Below are positions 21,504-33,180 of a stretch of DNA of 64,000 nt, piece by piece. Each line of letters starts with the position of its first letter. Position 1 is the stretch's first letter. Below the pieces are notes generated by a model, which saw nothing but the letters and a program-made list of their open reading frames with translations, did no database searches and was not told where the DNA came from. This stretch comes from Hymenopus coronatus (lineage: Eukaryota > Arthropoda > Insecta > Mantodea > Hymenopodidae), in assembly GCA_030762935.1 (NCBI GenBank), contig CM060899.1:60872501-60936500 (forward strand). Reading direction: 5' to 3'. The position numbers and the translations under genes were made by a program.

Positions 21504-21840
21504 TTACGTATTTATGACAATACAGAACAAATGAATGCAAAATAGCTTGTTACATTGAGAGAATGGTATAACAAAGTGACTTTCTTCGGTTTGGAATTTT
21601 AATGGCTCAATTCCATGCAAGTCTCCGTCGTCATCATTCTCGGAAGCATCGTCATTATCATCAACAACATCGTCACGGTCACCAAGACATACAATTAGTG
21701 GTTCACATTCACTGATGATTCCGTCTGATTTCTGTGCTTTTCGTATTATTTTGTACACATGATTCACTTCCATGAAGCCGTGCCCACCCTCGCCACACCT
21801 TCCCGCAAAAGTCTATCAGCTTCTATAATTGAAAAGTCCT
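21504..21840 (-). pseudogene. Possible C-terminal fragment of a DDE transposase or unknown protein
   Basis: The minus frame reads GGHGFMEVNHVYKIIRKAQK then SDGIISECEPLIVCLGDRDD and an acidic DD/DN-rich run ending near LHGIEPL. Its composition looks protein-coding and resembles acidic tails of pogo-type transposases, but I do not recognise the family with confidence. Upstream in-frame stops (around 21835) argue that it is a relic. Confidence 0.3.
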
Positions 21841-21992
21841 GTTATGTTCCCTCACGTACAAACACCAACAACTCTATCAACAATAACAACAAATATAAAT
21901 AACAACGAATAATACGTAGCTTGCAGAGAACTCGACGCACGTGTAAGTTCATAAACTGAGCACGTGGTAGGAAATGTCAGTTACCCTTATGG

Positions 21993-22846
21993 GTTTTTAC
22001 TTTCTCTACACGTACTATGTACATAGTGTATAAAGAAAATATTGCATTCCACCCAAAAATTCGATACCAAGATTTCACCGGAAATACATGTTTTGGGTCC
22101 CCTGAATAAACAAAGAAACATTTTCAGAAAAAGGTCTGTGTGTGTTTCTGTGTGTCTGTGGACAGCATAGCTCAAAAATAAAAAGACCGTTAAATACTAA
22201 ACTTGGTATTTAAGGTTGGTATCTTCCAAGAATGCGATACGAAGATTATCAAGAAAATTCCCTTACCTCCAACTACCCTTTACATGAAAAAAAAATCGTA
22301 AATTTTGATTTTCTCAAAAATGTCTGTTAATGATTTTGATTAAAATCTCTTATATTTAAGATAGTTCCATGGTATATAAAATGTATATCTTGAATTTTCT
22401 GGGAATAGCCTCTGAAGATGAATTTTTCGGAATTTTGCATAACTGGTAAACCGTAAGAGATAGACAAAACCTCACTTCACAAAAAATGCTGAGCACATTA
22501 AAACACACACTTTATAACCTATACATTTTTTCGTGGAGTTGATTGTTTTTTTAAGATATTCCTTGTTTTTGGTTTCAGCTTTTAAAAACTTATGCTTCTC
22601 TCATTCAGGAATTTGTCAACTCCTGTCTATACAAACAAAGGAACTTCAGTCACATAGCAACCAGCTTTTGACTATCACTTTAACCTATGCTACTCCCTTT
22701 TTTCGCTTCTACTTACAAGGAAGCAAGTAATAAGACTATTTCTGGTAATTTTTTCTCGATTAGCAGAAGTAAAATAGAAGCATAAGCTTTTTAACAATAA
22801 TTTGTTGTAGAGAAAGTCATGGGAATATAGCACATCAGATTTTTCT
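21993..22846 (-). mobile_element. HER copy, full length
   Basis: Left TTTTTACTTTCTCTACACGT followed by a good hairpin (TACTATGTACATAGTGTATA); right GGGAATATAGCACATCAGATTTTTC. A short (TG)n lies at 22138-22160. Confidence 0.85.
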
Positions 22847-22849
22847 TTT

Positions 22850-23285
22850 TTAAATGGAGACATCGTACTTTATTTGCAACAGCAAAATATTTGTGCCGAT
22901 TCTGTGAGGCAGGGATTGCGGCGGAGTCGCTGGTCTGCAAATTGGATTGCTGCTGGGGAGAATCCGCTGTAGACAGCAGGGGAGGGAACAATTATTGCAC
23001 CCTAGGTACAACAGAGTGGGTTGGGCCCCTTGATGTCGCAAGACGCAGACACCAGCTCTCTGGCGCCAGCGTAGGAATTCTCGTCACTTGGGGCTGGAAA
23101 AAAAACCCTTAATCTGCATTCAAAAGCTGTACCAACGTGTTGAAACGAGGAAGATACTTAGGGGGAAATTTTCTATTGTATAAACAATGCCTTAATGATG
23201 TTAAAGCTTATGAAAGAATATTACTTTTGTTTCGAAAAGTTTTCATTTCAAAATACAGCAATTTAAAAGTATATATTGCGTTTCA
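22850..23285. other. Unassigned sequence with higher GC
   Basis: 22890-23090 is GC-richer than its surroundings with short open frames on both strands and no motif recognised. It could be a degraded repeat. Confidence 0.35.
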
Positions 23286-23561
23286 AAAATCTAGCGAGCT
23301 GACTTCTCACCTGGAGGTCCCGGGTTCGATTCTCGGCTGGGGTGTGGAGTTTTTCTTTAACCAGAATTATTCCCCATCCCCCCACTGAGTCTGGAAGTAT
23401 GAATGTTAGAGTGAATGTTTGTGTGTTTCAGTAAAATAAAATTATTTAAACCAAACATAAAAGAACCTACAGACGAGTTGTTTCAAGCTCAAAGCCCACG
23501 ATATGACCTTAGATGTTAAAAGGGCTGTGTAAATGAAAAAAAAAAAAAAAAAAAAAAAACT
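23286..23561 (+). mobile_element. tRNA-derived SINE, family 2, second copy
   Basis: It shares CCCGGGTTCGAT, GGCTGGGG, TTTAACCAGAATTATTCCCC and CCTTAGATGTTAAA with the copy at 14497. B box at about 23323-23333. It ends in an A-tract of about 24 bp (23537-23560). Confidence 0.8.
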
Positions 23562-23654
23562 AGAATAATTTTTGCTACAGCATTTTTTTTCACAATCTTA
23601 ATATAATTACTTTTTTGGCAGCTACACTTATTTATTCTATATTTAATTTCTCAA

Positions 23655-24325
23655 AAATACGATATGAAGATTTCACTGGAAATATACGTTTAAGGTTCCC
23701 TTGCATCTGAACGTGATAAATCAAAAACGAAAACTTTGTATTTAAGTTTAGTGTCTTCCAAGGATGCAACACGAAGATTCTGAGGAGAATCCCCCGCCCC
23801 AAACTATCCTTTACATGAGAAAAATGTCAAATATTTTGATTTTCTCAAAAATGGCTCTTGATGACTTTGATTAAAAAAACGCATGTTAAAGATATTTACA
23901 TGACAAATAAAATATATCTTGAATAATATGCATATAGCCTCTGAAGACCTCTTCTCTCTCGATGAATTTTGGATAAGTGGTAAACCGTAAGAGATATGCA
24001 AAAACTTACTAATTAAAAATATATCTCATTTTTTTCGTGGAGTTTACCATTCCGAGATATTCTTTTGTTATTGATTTCAGTTTTAAAGTGATTGAACTTT
24101 CCTCAAGAAGAATTTGTAACTCCTGACCATGCAAACAAAGATAATTCAATCACATAGCAACCAGCTTTTAAAAGATTTGGTTATCGCTTTAGCCTATGAT
24201 ACTTCATTTTCCTTTTACTTACAAGAAAGCGAGTAATTAAGACGGTTTCTACTCAAGTTTATCTCGATTAGTATGAAATAAAAGCTTTTCAACAATAATT
24301 TGTTACAGAGGTGTAGAGAAACCTA
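23655..24325 (-). mobile_element. HER copy lacking its hairpin end
   Basis: It begins at ATACGATATGAAGATTTCAC, inside the hairpin-proximal part, and runs to GTGTAGAGAAACCTATTCTG at the family-start side. Confidence 0.75.
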
Positions 24326-24344
24326 TTCTGCAACAATTATTCTT

Positions 24345-24832
24345 ATAAAAGCTGATCCTTTTTCCTACTTCGTGCTAATAAAGATAAACAGTAGATAAAA
24401 AAATGCTCGTATTAAGTACTTCCTTATAAGTAGACTAAACCGAGTCAAATCTTTTAAAAGCTGAAGCTATGTGATTGAAATTAATTTCTTTGCTTGGCCA
24501 GGAGTTGACAAATTGCTGTATGAGAAAAGTACTTTAAAACTGAAACCAATAATAAGGAATATCTCGGAAATGGTCAACTCTACGAAAAAATGTACACGAT
24601 GTAAATTGGGTGTTTTAACGAAATCTATATTTTTTAAGTTTTTTGTCTATCTCTTACGGTTTACAAGTTATGCAAAAGTCATCCAGAATAAAGAAGTCTT
24701 CAGAAGTTATTCCCAGAAAATTCAAAATATACATTTTATTTGATATGTAAATATTTTTATTTTAATCCTAAACGTTAGAACCAGTTTTGAAAAATCAAAA
24801 TTTTCGAAATTTTTTCCACGTATAGAGAAAGT
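24345..24832 (+). mobile_element. HER copy with internal deletion
   Basis: It runs from the family-start half to TTTTTCCACGTA, then jumps directly to TAGAGAAAGTAAAAA. This deletes about 250 bp including the microsatellite and one hairpin strand. Confidence 0.7.
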
Positions 24833-24841
24833 AAAAAAAAA

Positions 24842-25556
24842 AAATGGGTGTGTGTTTGTGAACACGATAACTCAAACGAAAATGCAGTATAATACTAAAC
24901 TTGGTATACAAGTTTACTTTCTTCCAAGGATGTGACACGAAGATTTTCAAGAAAATCCCCCCACCCCCCAACTACCCTTCACATGGAAAACTTTTCGAAA
25001 ATTTTGATTTTCTAAAAGATGGCTGTAACGATTTTGATAAAAATATATTAAAGATATATACTTGACAAATAATATGTATATCTTGCACTTTCTCGGAATA
25101 GCCTCTGAAGACTACTTTATTCTGGATGAATTTTACGGAATTTTGTGTAACTGCTAAACCGTAAGAGATAGACAAAAACTTACGGCACAAAAAATGTAGA
25201 ACACATTAAAACACACATTTATGTTATATACATTTTTTTCGTGGAGTTGGTCGTTTTTTTAGATATTCCTTGTTTTTTGTTTCAGCCTTAAAAAACTTAT
25301 ACTTTTCTCATACAGGAATTTGTCAACTCCTGTCCATACAAAGGAACTTCAGTCACATAGCAACCATCTTTTGACTATCACTTTAACCTATGTTACTCCC
25401 TTATTTGGCTTCTACTTACAGGGAAGCAAGTAATAAGACTATTTCTGCTAATTTTTGCTCACTTAGCATGAAGTAAATAGAAGCATAAACTTTTTAACAA
25501 AAATTTGTTGCAGAGATATAGAGAGAGTCATGTGAATGGATTACATCAGATTTTTT
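24842..25556 (-). mobile_element. HER copy lacking its hairpin end
   Basis: It begins in the TG tract (GGGTGTGTGTTTGTGAACAC) and ends ATTACATCAGATTTTTTTT. Confidence 0.8.
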
Positions 25557-25559
25557 TTA

Positions 25560-25670
25560 CTACAGTGAGACCTGAAACTTGTCTTCCCGGTGAAATCACG
25601 GTATGGAATTTTTGCGCGGAGTGCAATACCTTCTCTGCTTATGTACTTAGTAGAGAAAGTACAAATAAAA
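25560..25670 (+). mobile_element. HER hairpin-side fragment
   Basis: It contains TTCCCGGTGAAATCACGGTA and ends CTTAGTAGAGAAAGTACAAA. It directly follows a minus-strand copy at its T-tract, as expected if that copy inserted into this one. Confidence 0.7.
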
Positions 25671-25840
25671 ATGTGCAAGTCCTTGGGTTATAAGTACCAC
25701 GAATAAGTGGATAATTCGTTAAGAAGCATAAATGGTAAGCTTTTGTAAATGTATTTTAGAAGAATAAGTAGAGAAACACATCTGAATGTAACACATTAAA
25801 TGTATTTATAATATGTTAGTGAATAAACATAAAACAAAAA

Positions 25841-26692
25841 ATCTTATGTGTTCCATTCACATGACTTTCTCTGCATCACTGTTACAAATTATTGTTAGTA
25901 AGTTTATTCTATCTACTTCTGGTAATGGAGATACACATTAGCAAAAATTGTCATATTTACGTGCTTCCTTGTAAGTAGAAGGAAAATAATGGAATACACT
26001 AGGCTAAAATGATAGTCAAATCTTTAAAAGTTTGTTACCATGTGATTGAAATCCGTTTCTATGCCAGGAGTATACACATTTTCGTGTGACAAAAGTTTGT
26101 TTTAAATCTGAAAACAAATAACAAGGAATACCTCAGAAATAGTCAAATCCACGAAAAAAAAAAGAAAAAAAAACGTACAGGTCCTAAATTGTGTGTTTTA
26201 ATGAAATTATTTTTTTTTGTTTAGTAAGTTTTTTTTCTATCTCTTACGATTTACCAATTACGCAAATTTCAGGAAAATTCATCCAGAATAAAAAAAATTC
26301 TTCAGATGCTATTCCCAGAAAATCAAGATATACATTTTATTGGCGTGTGAATTTCTTTAATACATGGTATCTTAATAAAAATCGTTAGCTATTTTTGAGA
26401 AAATCAAAATGTTCGAATTTTTGCCATGTAAAGGGTAGTTTGGAGTGAGGGGGTTCTCAAAATCTTAATGTCGCATCCTAGGCAGATACTTATATGCCAA
26501 GTGTGGTATTTTATCTAGTTTTCGTCTTTGTGTGTTTACGTACACGCGCGCGGACCATTCTCTAAAAATGCTTTCTTTGGATACAGGGGACCCTAAAACG
26601 TCTGTTTCCAGTGAAATTTCGATATCGAATTTTTGGGTGGAATGCAATACTTTTTCCATAGGTACACTATGTGCATCGTGTAGAGAAAATAT
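25841..26692 (+). mobile_element. HER copy, full length, diverged
   Basis: It starts AAAAAATCTTATGTGTTCC and ends CATCGTGTAGAGAAAATATAA. At the microsatellite position there is ACACGCGCGCGG instead of (CA)n. Confidence 0.85.
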
Positions 26693-26830
26693 AAAATAAA
26701 TATATATATACTTTCTCTACATAAATGTGGGGATTTCCCTTAAGGTGCAAGCGATCAATAAATCTCTCTGTAGTTTGCTTATGCTGGCTTCTTCCTCGAG
26801 GCATTTCACGATTGGAGGGAGGGGTTGTTC

Positions 26831-27148
26831 ATTTTTACTTTCTCCATACGCACTATGTACATAGTGTATAGAGAAAGTATTGCACTCCACCAAAAATTCG
26901 ATACCTAGATTCCACCGGAAATATATGTTTTAGGGTTCCCAATATCCAAAAAAAGCATTTTCGCAAAAAGGTCCGTGTGTCTGTGAACACGATAACTAAA
27001 AAACGAAAAGTCGGTAAAATACCAAACTTGGTATTTAAGTTTAGTATCTTCCAGGGATGCGACACGAAGATTTTGAGAAAAATCCCCCCACCCCAAACTA
27101 CCCTTTACATGGAACTTTTTTCGAAAATTTTGATTTTCTCAAAAATGC
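26831..27148 (-). mobile_element. HER copy, hairpin half only
   Basis: Left ATTTTTACTTTCTCCATACG and hairpin. It stops at CTCAAAAATG, where unrelated sequence (27149-27535) begins. The next HER starts at 27540. Confidence 0.8.
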
Positions 27149-27535
27149 AAAACGGCCTTGCTGTTTTCGGTGTCATTTTCACACGTTCTGTTTGCCCTTC
27201 ACGGGATTTTCTTTCTCTGTCTTTCATTTGCATTGTTCTTGCATTTCCTTGCGGCGGCGGGCAGGCCACTGGAAAATTAGAAAACACGGAGTTCCTGCAC
27301 ACGTCATTTCACTGACGTGTGCAACTCTGCAATCTTCTAGAAACATCTCCAGCTGTAACTTGCAAGGTCGAGCATTTGCTTCACTCTCGGCAAACGTAGG
27401 ATTATTAAAATCTTCTCATACAGTACTGACAATACTAATTTTTAAATTGACGCACCTCTTCGCGAACGGGTGTTCCAAAACGAGTGTGATTCAAGTCATT
27501 TTCTGTTTCAATTCTCAATGGGAATGTTTTTCAAA
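27149..27535. other. Unique sequence between HER copies
   Basis: Non-repeat DNA of ordinary composition with open frames on both strands, none recognised. A CACACGTCATTTCACTGACGTGTG inverted repeat is centred near 27310. Confidence 0.4.
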
Positions 27536-27539
27536 AAAA

Positions 27540-28240
27540 TTTGATGTGTACCATTCATACGACTTTCTCTATATCCCTGCAACAAATTATTCTTAAAAAG
27601 CTTATACTTCTATTTACTTTATGAAAATCAGAAAAAATTAGCAGAAATAATCTTATTACTTGCTTCCTTGTAAGTAGAAGCGATATAAGGGAGTAGCATA
27701 GGTTAAAGTGATAGTAAAAGTTGGTTGCTATGTCAATGAAGTTCCTTTGTTTATATGGATAGTAGTTGACAGGTTCCTGTATGAGAAAAGTGTACGTTTT
27801 TCATAGCAGAAACAAAAAATAGGGAATGCCTCAAAAACGACGAACTCCACGAAAAAAATGTATATAACATAAATTGTGTGTTTTAACGTGCTCTACATTT
27901 TTGTGTAGTAAGTTTTTGTCCATCTCTTACGGTTTAGCAGTTATTCAAAATTTCGTAAAATTCATCCAGAATAAACTACTCTTCAGAGGCTATTCCCAGA
28001 AAATTCAAGATATACATTTTATTTGTCAGGTAAAAATCTTTAACATACGAAATTTTAATCAAAATCGTTAGAGCCATTTTTGAAAAAGTCAAAATGTTCG
28101 AAAAAAGTTCCATGTAAAGGGTAGTTGGGGGTGGGGGGATTTTTCTCAAAATCTTCGTGTCGCATCCCTGTAAGATACTAAACTTAAATACGAAGTGTGG
28201 TATTTTACCGACTTTTCGTTTTTGAGTTATCGTGTTCACA

Positions 28241-28306
<66 letters not shown>

Positions 28307-28446
28307 CCTTTTTGTGAAAATGCTTTTTTTGGATATAGGGACCCTAAAACATATATTTCCGGTGAAATCTCGGTATCGAATTTTTGGGTGGAATATAACA
28401 CTTCTCTATCCCTATGTACATTGTACATACGGGGCTAGAGAAAGTA
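27540..28446 (+). mobile_element. HER copy, full length, variant (B) hairpin
   Basis: It starts CAAAAAAATTTGATGTGTAC. The end hairpin is TCTATCCCTATGTACA / TGTACATACGGGGCTAGA, then GAAAGTAAAAA. A long (CA)n lies at 28240-28304. A 150-codon minus frame (27976-28428) runs through the repeat. Confidence 0.9.
28240..28304. repeat. (CA)n microsatellite inside HER
   Basis: About 30 CA units at the family's microsatellite site. Confidence 0.98.
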
Positions 28447-28751
28447 AAAATCTGATGTGTTCCATTCACATGACTTCCTCTACATTTCTGTAACAAATTA
28501 TTCTGTCTGTTTTATGATAAGCAAAATTAGCAGAATTAGCGTTATTACTTCTTTCTTTATAAGTAGAAGGGAAATAAGGGAATACACTAGGCTAAACCGA
28601 CAGTCAAATGTTTTAAAATGTGGTTGCTATGGGATTGAAATCCGTATCTTTGCGTGGCCAGGAGTTGACAAGTTCCCGTATGAGAAAAGTATTTTAAAAC
28701 TGAAACCAATATCAAGGAATATCTACAAAATGGTCAACTCCACGAGAAAAA
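28447..28751 (+). mobile_element. HER start fragment, tandem
   Basis: It begins TCTGATGTGTTCCATTCACA directly after the A5 at the end of the previous copy, runs to CAACTCCACGAGAAAAA, and is cut by the start of the next copy. Confidence 0.8.
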
Positions 28752-29470
28752 CATCTGATGTGTTCCATTCTCATGACTTTCTCTACATCTCTGCAGCAAG
28801 TTGCTTCTATTTACTTCATGCTAATTAAAAAGCATTAGCAAAAATGGTCTTGTTACTTGCTTCCTTGTAAGTACAAGGGAAATAAGGGAGTACCATAGGT
28901 TAATATGATAGTCAAAAGCTGGTTGCTATGTGACTGATGTTCCTTTGTTTGTATGGACAGGAATTGACAAATTCCCATATGAGAAAAATATAAGTATTTT
29001 AAAGCTGAAACCAATAACATGGAATATCTCAAAAGCGATGAACTCCGCGAAGAAAATGTACATAACATAAATTGTGTGCTTTAATGAGCTCTATATTTTC
29101 TGTTGAGCAAGCTCTTATCTATCTCTTACGGTTTACAATTTACGTAAACTTCCGCAAAATTCATTCAGAATAGAGGTCTTCAGGGACTATTCCTCAAAAA
29201 TTAAGATATACGTTTTATTTTTCACGTAAATTTTTTTAGTGTACGATATTTTAATCAAAATCGTTAAAGCTATTTTATCGAAAATGAAAATTTCGAAATT
29301 TTTCCATGTAAAGGGTAGTTGCTGGTGGGGGGGTAGAGATTTTCTTGAAAATCTTCGTGTCGCATCCTTGCAAGATATTGAACTTAAATACTAAGTTTAA
29401 TATACAGCGAACTTTTTGTTTTTGAGCTATGCTGCACACACAGACACATGCGGACATTTTTCTAAAATGA
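28752..29470 (+). mobile_element. HER copy, split by a nested minus copy
   Basis: It begins ATCTGATGTGTTCCATTCTC and runs to ACATTTTTCTAAAATGA. Its hairpin side continues at 30298-30422, after the inserted copy. Confidence 0.8.
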
Positions 29471-30297
29471 TTTTTACTTTCTCTACACGTACTATGTATA
29501 CTATGTGTAGAGAGGTATTGTGTTGCCCAAAAATTCGATAACGAGATTTCCCCGGAAATACATGTTTTGGGTCCCCCTAAATCCAAAAAAGCATTTTTGG
29601 AAAAAGGTCCATGTGTGTGGACAGCATAGCTCAAAAAAAACGAAAAGACCGTGAAATACCAAACTTGGTATTTAATTTCAGTCAGGTCCTTCCAAGGATG
29701 CGACTCGAAGATTTTCAAGAAAATTCCCCCACCCCCAACTACCCTTCACAGGGAAAATGTTCGAAAATTTTGATTTTCTCAAAAATAGCTCTAACGATTT
29801 TGAAGTCTCTTATATGTAAGATATTTACAAATAAATTTTGTGTGTTCAATGTTCAGGGAATAGCCTCTGAAGACATGTTTATTCTGGTTGAATTTTGCGG
29901 AATTTCACATAGTAGACAAATATTTAACAACAGGCTCGTTAAACCACACAATATCTGTTGTATAGATTTTATCGTGAGGTAGGTCGTTTCTGAGATATTC
30001 CTTGTTATAAGTTTCAGGCTTTAAAATACTTGCACTTTTCTCATACAGGAATTTGTCAACTTCTGTCCATACAAAGTTACCTATCACATAGCAACCAGCT
30101 TTTAAAAGTTTTAACTATCGCTTTAACCTATGGCACTTCCTTGCTTCCCTTCTACTTACAAGGAAGCAAGTAATAGACCATTTCTGCTAATTATTGCTCG
30201 ATTAGCATTTAACAAATATCAGAATAAGATTTTTAACTAGCACTTATTATAGAGATGTAGAGAAAGTCATGTGAATGAAACACATCAGTTTTTTTTT
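29471..30297 (-). mobile_element. HER copy nested in another HER
   Basis: Left TTTTTACTTTCTCTACACGT with hairpin ACTATGTATACTATGTG; right GAATGAAACACATCAG plus T9. It lies exactly in the T-tract of the plus copy. Confidence 0.85.
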
Positions 30298-30422
30298 GGG
30301 GGGGGGGAGGATTCAGTAGGCCTCAAAATAATGTATTTCCGGTGAAATCTCGGTATCGAATTTTTGGGGGCAATACAACACTTCCTCTATACACTAAGTA
30401 CATAGTACGTGCAGAGAAATAT
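30298..30422 (+). mobile_element. Hairpin-side remainder of the split HER
   Basis: It resumes GGATTCAGTAGGCCTCAAAA and ends TAGTACGTGCAGAGAAATAT, continuing the copy broken at 29470. Confidence 0.8.
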
Positions 30423-30424
30423 AC

Positions 30425-31170
30425 TTGTAATTAAAACTACAGGAATTAACACCATTATATGCAATATGTTCCGAAGGTTGAAGTCTGTCGAAATGAGTTG
30501 AAGTGAAGTATAAAGTTGTGGGAAACGCCAAAAACGAAATCGATTGCAGCTCTCATTACAAACGTCTAGCAGCACAGTTTTATCTTAGCATGTGCAAAGG
30601 CGATCTTATCTCGTAATGAAAGCTGCCGGGAGAAAACAAAAGACTTTTTAACATCCCGGACGCCATTACTACCATGTTTGTAACACTGTTGGAGACAGTA
30701 TAAGTTACATACAGGAAATTCTAAACCACCGCGGTTCTCTTGTTTCCTCTTTGTAACCAACAGATATTCCTGGAACATTGTGTTTGCGAACCGACGCCAT
30801 TAGCTAATTGCTGTACCTATATCTGGTATATGGGGAAACCGCGTGGCTTTTCCTGGAATAAGCATGAAAACCGCACTGTCAGAACCTTCACAGTTTTGTA
30901 TTTTCTCTTATATTAAAATATGTTGTCTAAAGGGATCCTGTATAATCAGCAGTCGCTGTTTGCCAGGATACACACGTTTATGAAGGTCGGTGGATAAGTC
31001 TTGGGCCTCACACAGATGTGGCCAGTTAGACGGTAATATCATAAACTTTAACTCAAAATTAGCTTGTATCCATAGTTGCAGGTCAATAGTTTGTTTAGTT
31101 TTCGAATGATAGCATTTTAAACAAAGCAACTTTAGAGTTTTCACGAAAGTGGAGGATTTGAAAAACGAAC
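30425..31170. other. Unassigned sequence
   Basis: Non-repeat region with short open frames on both strands, none recognised. Just before the mariner. Confidence 0.35.
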
Positions 31171-31171
31171 A

Positions 31172-31680
31172 GTGGTTAAATACTTCCATTTGAAAGGATT
31201 AACGTTTAAAGAAATCGAGGAGGAAATGGACAGTACATTGAAAGACTCTGCCCTTTCTTGTTCAATGATTAAAAGGTGGGTTGCAGAGTTTAAAATGGCA
31301 CGTACGAGCACTAGTGATGAGCCTCGCGCTGGACGCTCTGCAGAAGTGACAATTGAACAAATTCATTGTTTAGTACTGGAAGACCGCAGATTAAAGTTAA
31401 ACTGATATAGCAGGGGCTGTAAGCATATCGAAAGAACGTGCAGGTAATGTTTTGGGCTTTCACAAGGTCTGTGCAAGATGGTGGCCGCGTTTGTTGATAC
31501 CTGATCAAAAGTCGCAAAGAAAAGCTGTTTCTGTTAAGAATATGGAGCTCTACCGTAAAAATCCCAGTGAATTTTTGTGACGACTTATTATCATGGATGA
31601 AACTTGGATACATCACTACACTCCAGAAAGTAAATCAGTCAAAACAGTGGATTGCGCCGGGTGAACCAACTCCAAAAAAT
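31172..31680 (+). pseudogene. Mariner transposase, N-terminal part, split by HER
   Basis: It reads VKYFHLKGLTFKEIEEEMDS, MIKRWVAEFKMARTSTSDEP and RAGRS (helix-turn-helix region). After a frameshift it reads NPSEFLRRLIIMDETWIHHY then TPESKSV. MDETW carries the first catalytic Asp of mariner transposases. It is broken at 31680 within a P-T-P-K-N stretch by a HER element and resumes at 32553. A stop after RRLKLN and frameshifts show it is inactive. Confidence 0.85.
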
Positions 31681-32355
31681 ATGTGTTCCATGCACTTGAC
31701 TCTACATCTCTGCAACAGATTGATAAAAGGCTTATGCTCTATTGATTTCATGCTAATCGAGAAACAAAATAGCAGAATTAGTGTTATTACTTGCTTCCTT
31801 GTAAGTAGAAACGAAATACGAGAGTACCCTACGTGATAGTCAAAAGCTGGTTGCTATGTGACTGAAGTTCCTTTGATTGTATGGACAGGATTTGGTAGAT
31901 TCCTGTATGAGAAAAGTATAAGTTTTTCTTAGATGAAACTGAAAACAAAAAATATCTCAAAAACGATCATCTCCATGAAAAAAATGTGTATAGCATAAAT
32001 AGTGTGTTTTATCGTGCTCTACATTTTTTGTGTGGTAAGTTTTTGTTTATCTCTTACGGTTTAGCAGTTATGCAAAATTCCGTAAAATTCTTCCAGAATA
32101 GTCTTCAGAGGCTATTCCCAGAAAATTCAAGATATACATTTTATTTGTTAGGTAAAGATCCTTAATATATGATATTTTAATCAAAATCGTTGAGAGCCGT
32201 TTTTGAGAAAATCAAATTTTTCGAAAAAAAATCCATGTAAAGGATAGTTGGGGAGGGGGGATTTTCTTGAAAATCTTCGTGTCACATCCTTGGAGGATAC
32301 CAAACTTAAATACCAAGTTTGGCATTTAAAGGTCTTTTCGTTTTTGAGCTATACT

Positions 32356-32403
<48 letters not shown>

Positions 32404-32546
32404 TCACGGACTTTTTTCCAAAAATGCTTTGTTTGGATTCAGGAGGACCCAAAACATGTATTTCCGGTGAAAGCTCGATATTGAATTTTTGTGTGGAATG
32501 CAATACCTTTTCTATACACTATGTACATAGAACGTGTAGAGAAAGT
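31681..32546 (+). mobile_element. HER copy inserted inside a mariner gene
   Basis: The left boundary is ATGTGTTCCATGCACTTGAC after CCAAAAAAT; the right boundary is TAGAGAAAGT before AAAAATGCAAAG. Removing it restores the mariner reading frame, so both element ends are exact. A (CA)n tract lies at 32357-32402. Confidence 0.92.
32357..32402. repeat. (CA)n microsatellite inside HER
   Basis: About 22 CA units followed by CTCACTCACGGAC. Confidence 0.97.
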
Positions 32547-32552
32547 AAAAAT

Positions 32553-32779
32553 GCAAAGTCAATTTTGTCAAATAACAAGGCTCTGTGATGCACAGGGAAT
32601 TATTTTTAATGATTACATAAGAGTAAAAGTATCAATGGTGACTACTGTGTAAGCTTGCTGCGACGTTTGAGTGATGAGGTGAAAAGAAAAAGACCTCGTT
32701 TGGCCCCCCCCCCCAAAAAAAAAAAAAACACGACAATGCTCCGGCCCATTGTTCAGTCCAGTCATTGCAATGGGAAAAA
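32553..32779 (+). pseudogene. Mariner transposase, C-terminal continuation
   Basis: It reads AKSILSNNKAL, DAQGIIFNDYI, then in another frame SLLRRLSDEVKRKRPRLA and HDNAPAHCSVQS. HDNAPAH holds the second catalytic Asp of mariner. A C11-A14 run interrupts the frame at 32705-32730. The third Asp region is missing; another HER begins at 32780. Confidence 0.85.
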
Positions 32780-33180
32780 TTGATGTGTTCCTGTCACATA
32801 ACTTTCTCTACTTCTCTGCAAAAAAAAAGTATTGTTAAAAGGCTTAGGCTTCTATTTATTTCATGCTAATTGAGAAAACATTAACAGAAATAGTCTTACT
32901 ACTTTCTTCCTTGTAAGTAGAAGCAAAATAAGGGAGTACCATAGGTTAAAGTGATAGTCAAAAGCAGGTTACTATGTCACTGAAGTTGCTTTGTTTATAT
33001 GGACAGGAGTTGAAAAATTCCTGTATGAGAAAAGTATGTTTTTCAAAGCTGAAACCAAAAACAACGAATATCTTAAAAACGATCGACTCCTCGAAAAAAA
33101 AATGTATATAACATAAATTGTTTGTTTAAATGTGCTCCACATTTTTTGTGTGGTATGTTTTTGTCCGTCTCTTACGGTTA
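32780..33180 (+). mobile_element. HER start half, left arm of a palindrome
   Basis: It begins AAAAATTGATGTGTTCCTGT and stops in CCGTCTCTTACGGTTA, where the minus-strand half begins. Confidence 0.8.
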
